This document shows, in pieces, positions 33,095 through 42,086 of a stretch of 64,000 nt of DNA. The DNA is from Flavobacteriales bacterium (GTDB lineage Bacteria > Bacteroidota > Bacteroidia > Flavobacteriales > Flavobacteriaceae): positions 1 to 64,000 of the forward strand of contig JAMOUV010000027.1 of NCBI GenBank assembly GCA_027067965.1. The letters run 5' to 3'. A model generated the notes under the pieces. It had not been told where the DNA came from and did no database searches. It saw only the letters and a program-made list of their open reading frames with translations. The translations under genes were made by a program, and so were the position numbers. Positions within the stretch are counted from its first letter, which is position 1. Each line of letters opens with the position of its first letter.

Positions 33095-33550
33095 GAGACT
33101 TAATTTTCCTTATGTTAAGGTTGCCAAATATATGAAATTTTTATATAAAAAAGGAATTTAATTTTGTTTCGCTACGAAATAATTATACAGTAAGCCCGGA
33201 TAACTGTTGAAAAACGATTAACAATTGCAGGTTGTAGATTGCAGATTTCAGATTTCAGATTAACGATTGTAGATTTCATAAGAGTGAAAGTGAAAGTGAA
33301 CGTTAAAGTCCAAAAATGAGATGTCTCCCGCCTGAGGCGGACACGGCGTCGTTCGTTCCTCACTTCTCAAACCCGATGGGCGAGTTGCATCTACCCTCGA
33401 TCGAAGATTCTTACAGAGAATGACAAAAAGATTTCTGAGCATCTGTCATTCTGAGGAGCAAAGCGACGTAAGAATCTTATACTTAGGATTGGAGACAATT
33501 CTTTTTCCAAAAAAGTTAACATTAAAGTTAAAGTACAATTTTCCAAAAAC
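33095..33550. repeat. Intergenic region with MITE-like palindrome (33404-33478)
   Basis: No gene. A 75-bp element has perfect 11-bp arms AAGATTCTTAC (33404-33414) and GTAAGAATCTT (33468-33478) and inner 8-bp arms GAATGACA (33418-33425) and TGTCATTC (33444-33451). Its right half, including CATTCTGAGGAGCAAAGCGA, resembles a palindromic motif I have met in intergenic regions of several phyla. Left of it lie short direct repeats of CAGATTT words (33235-33285) and GTGAAA words (33285-33300). A TTAACTTTAAC-type word is at 33512-33535. Confidence 0.6.
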
Positions 33551-34252
33551 TTACTCCGTGGTAGTGAGATTCTCAACCAATTGAAGAACCTTTTCCAATT
33601 GTTCTTCCCGGCTCAGATGCGTATTGTCAATCAGGATGGCATCCTTCGTGCGGGTGAGGGGAGAGTGCTTCCGGGTGGTGTCGATATGGTCGCGGTGGAC
33701 GACGTTTTCTTTGACTTGTTCATACGGAATGTTCATACCTTTTTGCTTTAATTCTTCCCACCGGCGCCGTGCCCTTATTTCGGGCGAGGCCGTCATAAAA
33801 ATTTTGAGTTCCGCATCGGGCATTACAACGGTTCCGATATCGCGACCGTCCATCACCACCCCTTTTTGGCGGGCGATTTTTTGCTGCAATTTGACCAATT
33901 TTTCCCTGACTTCGGGTATTTCGGCCACTTGACTCACATATTCCGAAACGTGCATATCCCGGATTTGTTTTTCTACGTTTTTGCCGTTCAAATAAGTCTC
34001 CGATTTGCCGGTTTTCGAGTTGTGTTTAAATGAAATATCAATCCGGTCGAGGGCACGGATGAGTTTTTCCTTGTCAAAGAAATTTTTACCGATAAATTTA
34101 TTTTCCAGGGCAAATAAAGTCACGGCCCGGTACATGGCGCCCGTGTCAATATATATGTAATTGAGGGCTTTGGCAATGTCCTTGGCCAATGTGCTTTTTC
34201 CGGTAGAGGAATAGCCGTCGATGGCGATATTAATTTTCTTTTTTCTTTTCAT
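33551..34252 (-). CDS. cmk: Cytidylate kinase
   Basis: 233-residue CMP/dCMP kinase in pyrimidine nucleotide supply. P-loop IDGYSSTGKST (about residues 11-21), DTGAMYRAVT (about 37-46), the CMP-binding insert, DGRDIGTVVMPDAELKIFMTA (in part, about 130-150) and the Arg pair in RARRRWEELK. It overlaps porQ by 23 nt and both lie on the minus strand, an arrangement that is common in Bacteroidota. Confidence 0.94.
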   Translation of the reverse strand: MKRKKKINIAIDGYSSTGKSTLAKDIAKALNYIYIDTGAMYRAVTLFALENKFIGKNFFDKEKLIRALDRIDISFKHNSKTGKSETYLNGKNVEKQIRDMHVSEYVSQVAEIPEVREKLVKLQQKIARQKGVVMDGRDIGTVVMPDAELKIFMTASPEIRARRRWEELKQKGMNIPYEQVKENVVHRDHIDTTRKHSPLTRTKDAILIDNTHLSREEQLEKVLQLVENLTTTE

Positions 34253-35276
34253 GCTTGTTGTTATTCAGAAAAATACTGATGCCGAGGTGATGGGAATTAC
34301 CGGCAAAATGGTATTGTCCGTATCCGTAATCCAAGGAAAATTTGTTTAAGCGCAATCCGAATCCCAAGGAAAGTCCGGATGAAAAGTTCATGTCTTTTAA
34401 ACCCAGTTCGGCGGCCCGTCTAAAATTATAGCCCATTCGAAAACGAAAGCGTTTCCGGGGAAATACTTCTGCACCCAAAATCATATGTCTGAATATATGA
34501 TGATAAAAGCGGATATTTTCTTCGATGGTATTTCCGTCGGGATCAATTTGGTTACGGGCAGTATTGACGAAAGCAATGGCAGGTTGTTGCAAGTTTTCCA
34601 AGGTGATAAACAGACGTAAAGGTGCATGTTCGAGCAATCGTGCATAGGAAAGCGCTATTTCGAACGGAAGCGGTTCTTTCACACCGTTATATGTGGTCAA
34701 TTGCGTCCCTATGTTTCTTATAATCAACGAGCCGCTATTAAATTCGGTCAGATAACTGATGGCCAAATCAAAGGCCAAACCGGTGGAACGAAACCGTTCG
34801 AGTTGGGAGTAGATAAATTTCAAACTGATTCCCGTTTTCCATTTATCGTCAATCGCATGGGCGTAACCCACATAAAAAGCCGTTTCCGATGCCGTAAAAT
34901 TTCCGGTTATTTCACCGCTTTCGTCGGCCGCTACGAATTTTCCGTAGTTTAGATATGAAATTCCGGTAAAAAGGGATTGTAATTTGGGAATTTTCCAAAC
35001 ATATCCGATATGACCGTAATTGATATCGGTGATATAACTGGTATAATTGAGTGAAATTTGTCCGGATTGGTCGGGTGAGATGACGGACGGATTGCTGAAA
35101 TTCTGCAAGATGTCGTAAGTCATCGGAACGAATTGTTTGCCGCCCAAGGCGGTTTGTATGGGTGACGGACTCAGATTTAAAAATCTATAGGTGGCTGTTC
35201 CGCCGATTTGGGCCAAGGCCTGACCGGAAATCCATAAAAAGAAATATAAGATGAATTTAAAATGGTGTTTTCCCAT
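34230..35276 (-). CDS. porQ: Type IX secretion system protein PorQ
   Basis: 348 residues. A signal peptide (about 1-22, ending QALAQ) precedes a predicted outer-membrane beta-barrel of the PorV/FadL-like kind with many alternating aromatic strands (GGTATYRFLNLSPSPIQTAL at the mature N-terminus is very typical of PorQ). PorQ works in the attachment complex of the type IX system that exports proteins with a C-terminal sorting domain, which is specific to Bacteroidota. Directly upstream of cmk. No other por/gld genes are in the window. Confidence 0.88.
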   Translation of the reverse strand: MGKHHFKFILYFFLWISGQALAQIGGTATYRFLNLSPSPIQTALGGKQFVPMTYDILQNFSNPSVISPDQSGQISLNYTSYITDINYGHIGYVWKIPKLQSLFTGISYLNYGKFVAADESGEITGNFTASETAFYVGYAHAIDDKWKTGISLKFIYSQLERFRSTGLAFDLAISYLTEFNSGSLIIRNIGTQLTTYNGVKEPLPFEIALSYARLLEHAPLRLFITLENLQQPAIAFVNTARNQIDPDGNTIEENIRFYHHIFRHMILGAEVFPRKRFRFRMGYNFRRAAELGLKDMNFSSGLSLGFGLRLNKFSLDYGYGQYHFAGNSHHLGISIFLNNNKHEKKKEN

Positions 35277-35319
35277 GAACCCTTTACCATATATAACCGT
35301 TCCGGCTACGGATTATTGT

Positions 35320-36480
35320 TTAACTTTTACCCGAAAAATTTTCCACGTCTTCTTCCGTGATTTCATCACCGCCCAAAATCATCAAGCGTTCCACTACGTT
35401 TCGCAGTTCGCGAATGTTCCCGGACCATGAATAAGATTGCAATTTTTTTATGGCCTTTTCCGTAAATGCTTTGGGCTTCATATTTTGTTCTTCCGCTACT
35501 TTTTTGGCAAAATGTGTAACCAATAAAGGAATATCTTCCTTGCGTTCGTCCAAGGAAGGGACTTTAATGACAATAACCGCCAGGCGGTGATAGAGGTCTT
35601 CGCGGAAGTTGCCTTTTTTGATTTCTTCTTTCAAATCTTTATTGGTTGCGGCAATAATGCGTACGTCCACCTTGATATCTTTATCGCTTCCGACCCGTGA
35701 AATTTTATTTTCTTGCAATGCACGCAATACTTTCGACTGGGCGGAAAGACTCATATCGCCGATTTCGTCCAAAAATAAAGTGCCGCCGTCGGCCAATTCG
35801 AATTTTCCTTTTTTGTCTTTATAAGCGCCTGTGAATGAACCCTTTACATGTCCGAATAATTCGCTTTCGATAAGTTCCGAAGGAATGGCGGCGCAGTTCA
35901 CTTCCACAAAGGGCTTGTTTGCTCGTTTGCTTTTTTGGTGGATCCAATGAGCGACCAATTCCTTACCGGTGCCGTTGTCTCCCATGATTAGCACGCGCGA
36001 ATCGGTGGGGGCCACTTTTTCGATTATTTCCTTTACTTTCTGAATGGCTTTCGACTCGCCGATCATTTCATATTTCTTACTTATTTTCTTTTTCAACCGG
36101 ATATTTTCCTTGACCAAAGTGCCGAGTTTTTGGGCATTGCGCAAACTGGTCAATAACCGGTTTAAATCCGGTGGTTTCTGGATATAATCGTAGGCGCCCT
36201 TACGCATACTTTCCACGGCGGTGGGTAAGTCGCCATGTCCGGAAATCATCACAAACGGAAGGTCGGGTTTTATTTTTTTTGATTCTTCCAATACTTCAAT
36301 GCCGTCTTTTTTTGGCATTTTGATATCACATAAAACCACATCGTAGTCATTTTCCTTAATTTTCTTTATTCCTTCCACACCATTATAGGCCGAATCGATT
36401 TCGTATCCTTCGGATTCCAGTATTTTCTTAAGCACGCGTTGAATGACTTCTTCGTCTTCGATAATGAGAATTTTCGGCAT
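35320..36480 (-). CDS. Sigma-54-dependent response regulator (NtrC family)
   Basis: 386 residues. Receiver domain with phospho-acceptor in VVLCDIKMPKKDG (about residue 52) and conserved Lys in DYIQKPP (about 102). The AAA+ domain has Walker A GDNGTGKE (about 166-173), the sigma-54 contact loop GSFTGAYKD (about 215-223), Walker B GGTLFLDEIGD (about 232-242). It ends at NFSGKS right after the AAA lid, so a C-terminal Fis-type DNA-binding helix is absent. The partner histidine kinase is not nearby. It activates sigma-54 promoters when phosphorylated. Confidence 0.92.
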   Translation of the reverse strand: MPKILIIEDEEVIQRVLKKILESEGYEIDSAYNGVEGIKKIKENDYDVVLCDIKMPKKDGIEVLEESKKIKPDLPFVMISGHGDLPTAVESMRKGAYDYIQKPPDLNRLLTSLRNAQKLGTLVKENIRLKKKISKKYEMIGESKAIQKVKEIIEKVAPTDSRVLIMGDNGTGKELVAHWIHQKSKRANKPFVEVNCAAIPSELIESELFGHVKGSFTGAYKDKKGKFELADGGTLFLDEIGDMSLSAQSKVLRALQENKISRVGSDKDIKVDVRIIAATNKDLKEEIKKGNFREDLYHRLAVIVIKVPSLDERKEDIPLLVTHFAKKVAEEQNMKPKAFTEKAIKKLQSYSWSGNIRELRNVVERLMILGGDEITEEDVENFSGKS

Positions 36481-36507
36481 AATCGTTTGAATGTTTTTCC
36501 TGCGAAT

Positions 36508-37632
36508 TTATGAAAATAAATCGTGAATTTTTTGAAAGAAAGATTTTTGTTTGCTTTTGACTTTAAAATTTTCGTCTTCCAATTTCGATTCGAAGTATTC
36601 GATATCTTCTTTTGATAATTTTCGAGGCAAATGGACTTTTACGTGAATGTATAAATCACCGTAATGGTCGGTATTTAACTTGGGAATGCCTTTGCCGGGA
36701 ATGCGTAATATTTTGCCCGGTTCCACGGGGGCTTCCAGGTTCAATTTGATTTTTCCGTGGGGTGTTTCGATGGTTTTCGAAGTACCCAAAACGGCTTCGG
36801 GCAAGTTTAAATGTAGAGGCATGTGTAAATCCAGGTTTTCGATTACAAATCTTTCGGGTATTTTTTCTTTGAAGGTAACCAGCAGATCGCCGGGAACGCC
36901 GTTGGTTGCCGGGGCATCGTTACCTTTTTGGGCTACTTTAAGTTGAATGCCTTCGCGAATGCCTTTGGGAATTTTGACCTTGACGATTTCTTCTTTCCAA
37001 ATCATACCGTTTTCATCGCTTCCGGCCGGTCTGTAATCGATTATTTCGCCGCTACCGCCACAGTGAGAACATGTACTTCGCGTTTGTGCCGGTCCGAATA
37101 TGGTATGGGTGACGCGCGAAATTTTTCCCGTACCGTTACACTGCGGACAGGTTTTATAAACCGTTTCGGGCGCTTTTATTTTGCGTTTGACTTTGATTTT
37201 TCTTTCACCGCCGCGAACGATATCTTCAAGCGAAAGATTTAAACGTATTCTTAAATCCGTGCCCTTTACGCGCGGGCGCCTTCCGTAGGATGACGAACGG
37301 CTTCTTGATGAAAATCCACCGAAACCTTCTCCGAAAAAGTCCGAAAAAATATCACTGAAGTGTCTGAAAATATCTTCCACATCTTCATAATGATGCGGAC
37401 CGCCTCCTCCGGCAAAAGCCGCTTCGCCGAAGCGGTCGTATTTGGCTCTTTTTTCGGGGTCGCCCAAAATTTCATATGCTTCCGCCGCTTCCTTAAACTT
37501 TTCCTCGGCAGCCCGGTCACCCGGATTTCTGTCGGGGTGATATTTGATGGCTAAACGGCGGTATGCTTTTTTGATTTCTTCTTGAGATGCAGTTCTGCTT
37601 ACTCCTAAAATAGCGTAATAATCCTTTCCCAT
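36508..37632 (-). CDS. dnaJ: Chaperone DnaJ with a reduced zinc finger
   Basis: 374 residues. J domain with HPD (YHPDRN, about 32-37), Gly/Phe-rich linker (about 75-120), C-terminal beta-domains and dimer tail. Standard DnaJ has four CxxCxGxG motifs forming two zinc sites (1 with 4, 2 with 3). Here only two are present, CPQCNGTG and CSHCGGSG, separated as motifs 2 and 3 normally are. The spots for motifs 1 and 4 read [10 protein letters not shown] and [10 protein letters not shown], without cysteine. So one complete zinc site appears lost and the other kept. It still pairs with grpE 91 nt upstream on the same strand, so it is probably the main DnaJ. Confidence 0.9.
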   Translation of the reverse strand: MGKDYYAILGVSRTASQEEIKKAYRRLAIKYHPDRNPGDRAAEEKFKEAAEAYEILGDPEKRAKYDRFGEAAFAGGGGPHHYEDVEDIFRHFSDIFSDFFGEGFGGFSSRSRSSSYGRRPRVKGTDLRIRLNLSLEDIVRGGERKIKVKRKIKAPETVYKTCPQCNGTGKISRVTHTIFGPAQTRSTCSHCGGSGEIIDYRPAGSDENGMIWKEEIVKVKIPKGIREGIQLKVAQKGNDAPATNGVPGDLLVTFKEKIPERFVIENLDLHMPLHLNLPEAVLGTSKTIETPHGKIKLNLEAPVEPGKILRIPGKGIPKLNTDHYGDLYIHVKVHLPRKLSKEDIEYFESKLEDENFKVKSKQKSFFQKIHDLFS

Positions 37633-37723
37633 GTGATAATTATTGATTAATGAAAAAACGGCTCAATATATGCATAAATTTGCAAAAACTAAGCCATTTT
37701 GTATCATATTGTCAATCAATAAG

Positions 37724-38257
37724 TTATTGTACCGTTACCACTTTCGGATAACGAATGACCTTCTTTCCGAGTTTGTATCCTTTTTCAATCACGTCGTGAA
37801 TCTTGCCCGACATGTTCTTGTCGCCCGGAATTTGAGCAACGGCTTCGTGAATGTCCGGATTAAAACTATCACCGTGTTTCACTTCAATTTCGGCCAATCC
37901 TTTATCGGTCAAGGTTTTTTTGAATTTTTCGTAAATTAATTCAACTCCTTTTAATACTTCTACATCTTCGGTCTTTTTCAATTCATTAATCGCGCGTTCG
38001 AAATCATCCAATACGGGCAACAATGCTTTCATGACATCTTCCGACGCGGTTTCGATTAAATCCATCCGGTCTCGTTGTGTCCTGCGTTTATAATTGTCAA
38101 ATTCGGCATATAATCGGATAAATTTATCTTTTTCGGCTTGTAATTCTTCGTTTAGTTGTTGAATTTTATCTTCGATATTTTCTTCTGAAACGTTATTATC
38201 CTGCTGAATATCAGTTTGTTGCTTTTCTTCTTCGATTTTTTTCTTATCCTTTTTCAT
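37724..38257 (-). CDS. grpE: Nucleotide exchange factor GrpE
   Basis: About 177 residues. Acidic/lysine-rich N-terminus, a long dimerising coiled coil (IEDKIQQLNEELQAEKDKFI), the segment YAEFDNYKRRTQRDR, and the C-terminal beta-domain ending GYKLGKKVIRYPKVVTV, which is highly diagnostic. It releases ADP from DnaK. ATG at 38257 preferred over an upstream TTG at 38278. Upstream gene of the grpE-dnaJ pair; dnaK is not in the window. Confidence 0.95.
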   Translation of the reverse strand: MKKDKKKIEEEKQQTDIQQDNNVSEENIEDKIQQLNEELQAEKDKFIRLYAEFDNYKRRTQRDRMDLIETASEDVMKALLPVLDDFERAINELKKTEDVEVLKGVELIYEKFKKTLTDKGLAEIEVKHGDSFNPDIHEAVAQIPGDKNMSGKIHDVIEKGYKLGKKVIRYPKVVTVQ

Positions 38258-38321
38258 TTTGTTTCTGATTTTTATCAAATATATTCAAAATTATTGCCAT
38301 TTGCCAAATTCTGACATGTTG

Positions 38322-39008
38322 TCAGTTTGGCTTTCGGGCGCGTAACATTTCTCTTTTTCCGGGCGGACCGGCTAATTTTTCCACTTCAAATCCCAAATCG
38401 ATCAAATTGCGCCGGACGCTTCCTTTGGCCGAATAGGTTACAAAAAAACCGCCGGCCCGGAGGCCTTCATAAATTCGTTTGAGAACGGGCTTTTCCCACA
38501 ATCCGGGTTGTACACGCGGACTGAAGGCATCATAGTAATGCACATGCCATAAATCCTTGGCGGAAATACGGACAAAATCCTTTTGAATTTTTTCGATTTC
38601 AAAGTATTCGGTTATGCTTGTTTTTTCTTCCCAATTCGCCTCATGAATCTTTAGAAAAAACTTCTTTTCTTCATCTGTAAACATTTCGGCCAATTGCTTT
38701 ATTATTTCGGGTGACAAAGGATATTTTTCGTAGGTTTGATAATGAATTTTGATGCGATTTCGCCGGGCATACAGCAGTGTTAATAAGGCGTTTAATCCGG
38801 TTCCGAATCCGGATTCTCCTATAATGATTTCATTAGCGGGATTGTTTTTTAAATAATCATTCAACCCCTTTTCGATAAACACATATTCCGACTCTTGACG
38901 TGCCCCGTGAATCGAATGATACGTTTCATGAAGTGCCGGAATTTTCAGGGTATAACTTCCGTCACCGGTCGGTTGAATTTCTATATGATAATTCTTTAAG
39001 TCGATGAT
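38322..39008 (-). CDS. mnmD: tRNA 5-methylaminomethyl-2-thiouridine methyltransferase-like (MnmD)
   Basis: About 229 residues, MnmC/MnmD methyltransferase domain (formerly DUF752) that finishes the wobble uridine modification in tRNA. AdoMet site: IIGESGFGTGLNALLTL. Signature: WHVHYYDAFSPRVQPGLW, then FFVTYSAKGSVRRNL. Coding clearly extends beyond the first GTG at 38882: the upstream codons give TGDGSYTLKIPALHETYHS and then GARQESEYVFIEKGL, which is the usual family N-terminus. No ATG, GTG or TTG lies in that extension before an upstream stop, so the start is probably ATC (39008) or ATT (39029). Confidence 0.78.
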   Translation of the reverse strand: MIDLKNYHIEIQPTGDGSYTLKIPALHETYHSIHGARQESEYVFIEKGLNDYLKNNPANEIIIGESGFGTGLNALLTLLYARRNRIKIHYQTYEKYPLSPEIIKQLAEMFTDEEKKFFLKIHEANWEEKTSITEYFEIEKIQKDFVRISAKDLWHVHYYDAFSPRVQPGLWEKPVLKRIYEGLRAGGFFVTYSAKGSVRRNLIDLGFEVEKLAGPPGKREMLRARKPN

Positions 39009-39086
39009 TGAAAATCTTTTGGCAAAAATAAAGTTTTATTGCAAGAAAAATTAATTATTCTACACATAATAACGATCTTTAAATTT

Positions 39087-39118
39087 CTTGGAAATTCTAT
39101 GATTTTTTTTTAAATTTG
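39087..39118 (+). promoter_or_regulatory. Bacteroidota-type promoter for ilvE
   Basis: TAAATTTG at 39111-39118 is an exact TAnnTTTG -7 box; CTTG at 39087-39090 sits 20 nt upstream in the place of the -33 TTTG. Start site would be near 39125, 14 nt before the ATG. Confidence 0.5.
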
Positions 39119-39138
39119 TTAAATAAAATTATGAGGTT

Positions 39139-40206
39139 ATGAAAGATGTTTTGGACGACTTAAAAATCATTAAAACTTCCCAATCGCGTTTACCCCAAGT
39201 TGACTTATCCAATTTGACTTTCGGTAGTGTTTTTTCGGATCACATGTTTGTGGTGGATTATATAGACGGTCAATGGCAAGAACCCCGCATTATGCCCTAC
39301 GGTCCGCTTCCGATGGAACCGGGGGCCAAGGTCTTTCATTACGGGCAAGCCGTTTTCGAAGGCATGAAAGCATTCAAGGACGAGCAGGGAAATGTTTTTC
39401 TTTTCCGTCCCGAAATGAATTTCGAACGAATCAACCGCTCGGCTTGGCGACTGGCTATGCCGCAAATTCCTGAAGAATTTTTCATGGGCGGAATCAAAAA
39501 ACTTATCGAATTGGACAAAGATTGGATACCCGACGGCGAGGGTGCCTCTTTGTACATCAGGCCGGTATATATTGCCACCGAAAACCAAATAGCCGCTTCC
39601 GTTTCGCGAAATTATCGTTTTATGATTATTACATCGCCCGCCCAAAGTTATTTTTCGGGCGAAGTCAAGGTCAAAATCGAAAAGCGCTATACCCGTGCCT
39701 GTCACGGCGGAGTAGGTTCGGCTAAAGCGGCGGGCAACTATGCCGCCCAATTTATGCCAACCCAACAAGCCCGTAAAGAAGGATACAAACAATTGATTTG
39801 GACCGACAGCAAAACCCACGAATTGATTGAAGAATCGGGGGCAATGAATTTATTTTTCCGAATCGGCGACGAAATTTGTACTTCGCCCCTCTATGACACT
39901 ATTTTGCCGGGTGTAACGCGCGATAGTTTGCTTACGCTTGGCCGTGATCACGGATTGGATATTAAGGAGCGAAAAATTACCGTAACCGAATTGGTAGAAG
40001 CGGCCGAAAAAGGCGAGTTGAAGGAAATTTTCGGTTCCGGTACGGCTGTAACCGTGTTACCTATAGTAGGTTTCGGTTATGAAGATAAATATTATCCGAC
40101 GCCCCAATTGGATAATCCGCTTTGGAGCGTGTTGAAGCAAATGTTAATGGATATTCAATACAATCGCGCACCCGATCCTTACGGCTGGCGGGTTAAAGTA
40201 TTGTAA
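39139..40206 (+). CDS. ilvE: Branched-chain amino-acid aminotransferase
   Basis: 355-residue class IV PLP aminotransferase making or breaking valine, leucine and isoleucine with 2-oxoglutarate/glutamate. YGQAVFEGMKAF (about 67-78), the PLP lysine in VGSAKAAGNYAA (about 193), EESGAMNLFFRIGDEI (about 229-244), LPGVTRDSLL (about 254-263) and GTAVTVLPI (about 303-311) are the usual landmarks of the eukaryote-like long subgroup. Complete. Preceded by a good -7 box. Monocistronic. Confidence 0.94.
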   Translation: MKDVLDDLKIIKTSQSRLPQVDLSNLTFGSVFSDHMFVVDYIDGQWQEPRIMPYGPLPMEPGAKVFHYGQAVFEGMKAFKDEQGNVFLFRPEMNFERINRSAWRLAMPQIPEEFFMGGIKKLIELDKDWIPDGEGASLYIRPVYIATENQIAASVSRNYRFMIITSPAQSYFSGEVKVKIEKRYTRACHGGVGSAKAAGNYAAQFMPTQQARKEGYKQLIWTDSKTHELIEESGAMNLFFRIGDEICTSPLYDTILPGVTRDSLLTLGRDHGLDIKERKITVTELVEAAEKGELKEIFGSGTAVTVLPIVGFGYEDKYYPTPQLDNPLWSVLKQMLMDIQYNRAPDPYGWRVKVL

Positions 40207-40298
40207 ATTAACAAATACATTTCTTTTATGATTGCTTGCATTTCATGTCAATGTAAGCGAGCTGAATATATGCTAAAGAATGAAGTGGAAAGACACCT

Positions 40299-40850
40299 TT
40301 AAATTTCTTCGGTTTGTTCGGAATCTTCGGAAGGAGAATTTTCCGGTTGATTTTTGAGATATTTATTTTTCCAGTCCCCCGCATATTGGATGAGTTTGCG
40401 GGTATTGGTAACCAAAGGTTCGTAAATGGTCGATTCTTTGAAGGTATCGGGCGGAAAAACTTGAAATTTTTGTTGAATTTCATCCACGGCTGTAAATAGG
40501 AGCCCGGCCAAAAGCAAATATTTCAGTCCCGAAACCACACCGCCCGCCAAACGGTTCATCCATCCCAAACCGGTCCATTTGAAAAATTTCTCGAGTAAAT
40601 GAGAAATGATACGGGATAGACTTAATACAATAAAGAAAATCAGCACATAGGCCACCCATTTGAGGTGAATTTCGTCCCAATGTAGAATTTCAGCTAAATA
40701 AGGGATTAGCCGCCCCGAAAGTCGCGAAGCAATAATAAAACCTGCTATTATTCCTATTAATGACAGGACAATAAAGAAAAAACCCTTTCGCAGTCCTTTA
40801 TAAAATCCCCATGCGGCCATGGATAAGATGAGCATATCTATTATCGCCAT
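40299..40850 (-). CDS. CvpA family membrane protein
   Basis: 183 residues with four hydrophobic helices (about 2-20, 26-46, 64-82, 103-122) and the opening MLILSMAAWGFYKGLRKGFFF, followed by IGIIAGFIIASRLSG, which fits CvpA/colicin V production-type proteins. The C-terminal tail is polar and acidic (ENSPSEDSEQTEEI). The molecular role is not settled; named after colicin V production in E. coli. Divergent from the next lipoprotein gene. Confidence 0.82.
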   Translation of the reverse strand: MAIIDMLILSMAAWGFYKGLRKGFFFIVLSLIGIIAGFIIASRLSGRLIPYLAEILHWDEIHLKWVAYVLIFFIVLSLSRIISHLLEKFFKWTGLGWMNRLAGGVVSGLKYLLLAGLLFTAVDEIQQKFQVFPPDTFKESTIYEPLVTNTRKLIQYAGDWKNKYLKNQPENSPSEDSEQTEEI

Positions 40851-40906
40851 ATCTTATTTATATTGATTGGAATTTCATAGTTTTGCATAAAAATAAAACG
40901 CAAGAT

Positions 40907-42022
40907 ATGAAAATCATTTCAAAAATTATTTTAGTATTGATTTTAATGGGATTGACCCAGGCCTGTTTTTTAAACCGGACTCAAGGAAAGCATGATGCCA
41001 GTACGGGCGAAACGAAAATAGGCAACAAAATTTTATACGAACAGGAAAAAAAGCATTTCAAATCGGTCAAGCAATTAACTTTCGGTGGCGATAATGCCGA
41101 AGCATATTGGAGTTTTGACGATAAAAAATTGGTTTTTCAAGCCCGCAATCCCAAATGGAACGTGCCCTGCGACCAAATATTTATAATGGACGCCGATAAA
41201 CCTTTGGATAGTACGACTATGCCCAAAATGGTTAGCACGGGTAAAGGGCGAACCACTTGCAGTTATTTTCTGCCCGGCGATACTTTGGTGCTTTATGCCT
41301 CTACGCACGAAGCCGATCCGGCATGCCCGCCGGTACCCGAAAATAAACCCGGCACCTACGTATGGCCGGTCTATTCTACTTATGATATTTATGTAGCTGA
41401 TTTGGATGGAAATATTGTCAAAAAATTAACCGACGAGCCGGGTTATGACGCCGAAGCCACCGTGTCGCCCCAAGGAGATAAAATCGTATTTACTTCGGAT
41501 CGCAGCGGCGATTTGGAACTTTATGTAATGGATATCGACGGTAGCAATGTCCGTCAATTGACTTCCGATTTGGGTTATGACGGGGGCGCTTTCTTCTCGC
41601 CCGACGGAAAACAAATCGTTTTCCGGGCTTCCAGACCCAAAACACCCGAAGAAATTAAAAAATACAAAGATTTGTTGGCACAACATTTGGTAGAACCCAG
41701 TGATATGGAAATATTTGTAATCAATACCGACGGAACCGGCTTGCGGCAAGTTACCGATTTGGGTGGGGCCAATTGGGCACCGTTCTTTCATCCTTCCGGA
41801 AAAAAAATTATTTTTTCTTCCAATCATAAGACCAAAACCATACCTTTTAACCTGTATATGATCAATGTGGACGGCACCGGATTGGAACAAATTACTTTCG
41901 ATCCTATTTTTGACGCCTTCCCCATGTTTTCGTATGACGGAAAAAAATTGGTTTTCGGTTCGAACCGTAATAACGGCGGTACGCACGATACGAATTTATT
42001 TGTGGCCGAATGGAAAGATTAA
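40907..42022 (+). CDS. TolB-like beta-propeller lipoprotein (PD40 repeats)
   Basis: About 371 residues. Signal peptide with lipobox (MKIISKIILVLILMGLTQAC), so the mature protein is lipid-anchored at Cys20 or so. The rest is WD40-like PD40 repeats: YWSFDDKKLVFQARN, ATVSPQGDKIVFTSDRSGD, AFFSPDGKQIVFRASR, PFFHPSGKKIIFSSNH and PMFSYDGKKLVFGSNR, separated by NVRQLTSD-type linkers. This is the TolB propeller fold, but without the TolB N-terminal domain. Probably a periplasmic or surface sensor/binding protein. ATG at 40907 preferred to an upstream TTG at 40883 because of the signal peptide. Confidence 0.85.
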   Translation: MKIISKIILVLILMGLTQACFLNRTQGKHDASTGETKIGNKILYEQEKKHFKSVKQLTFGGDNAEAYWSFDDKKLVFQARNPKWNVPCDQIFIMDADKPLDSTTMPKMVSTGKGRTTCSYFLPGDTLVLYASTHEADPACPPVPENKPGTYVWPVYSTYDIYVADLDGNIVKKLTDEPGYDAEATVSPQGDKIVFTSDRSGDLELYVMDIDGSNVRQLTSDLGYDGGAFFSPDGKQIVFRASRPKTPEEIKKYKDLLAQHLVEPSDMEIFVINTDGTGLRQVTDLGGANWAPFFHPSGKKIIFSSNHKTKTIPFNLYMINVDGTGLEQITFDPIFDAFPMFSYDGKKLVFGSNRNNGGTHDTNLFVAEWKD

Positions 42023-42086
42023 AACACTTGACAATCTGAGTGAGAAAACAAAACTAAACTTAGAAATTAGAAGGGAAAATTCTTTT

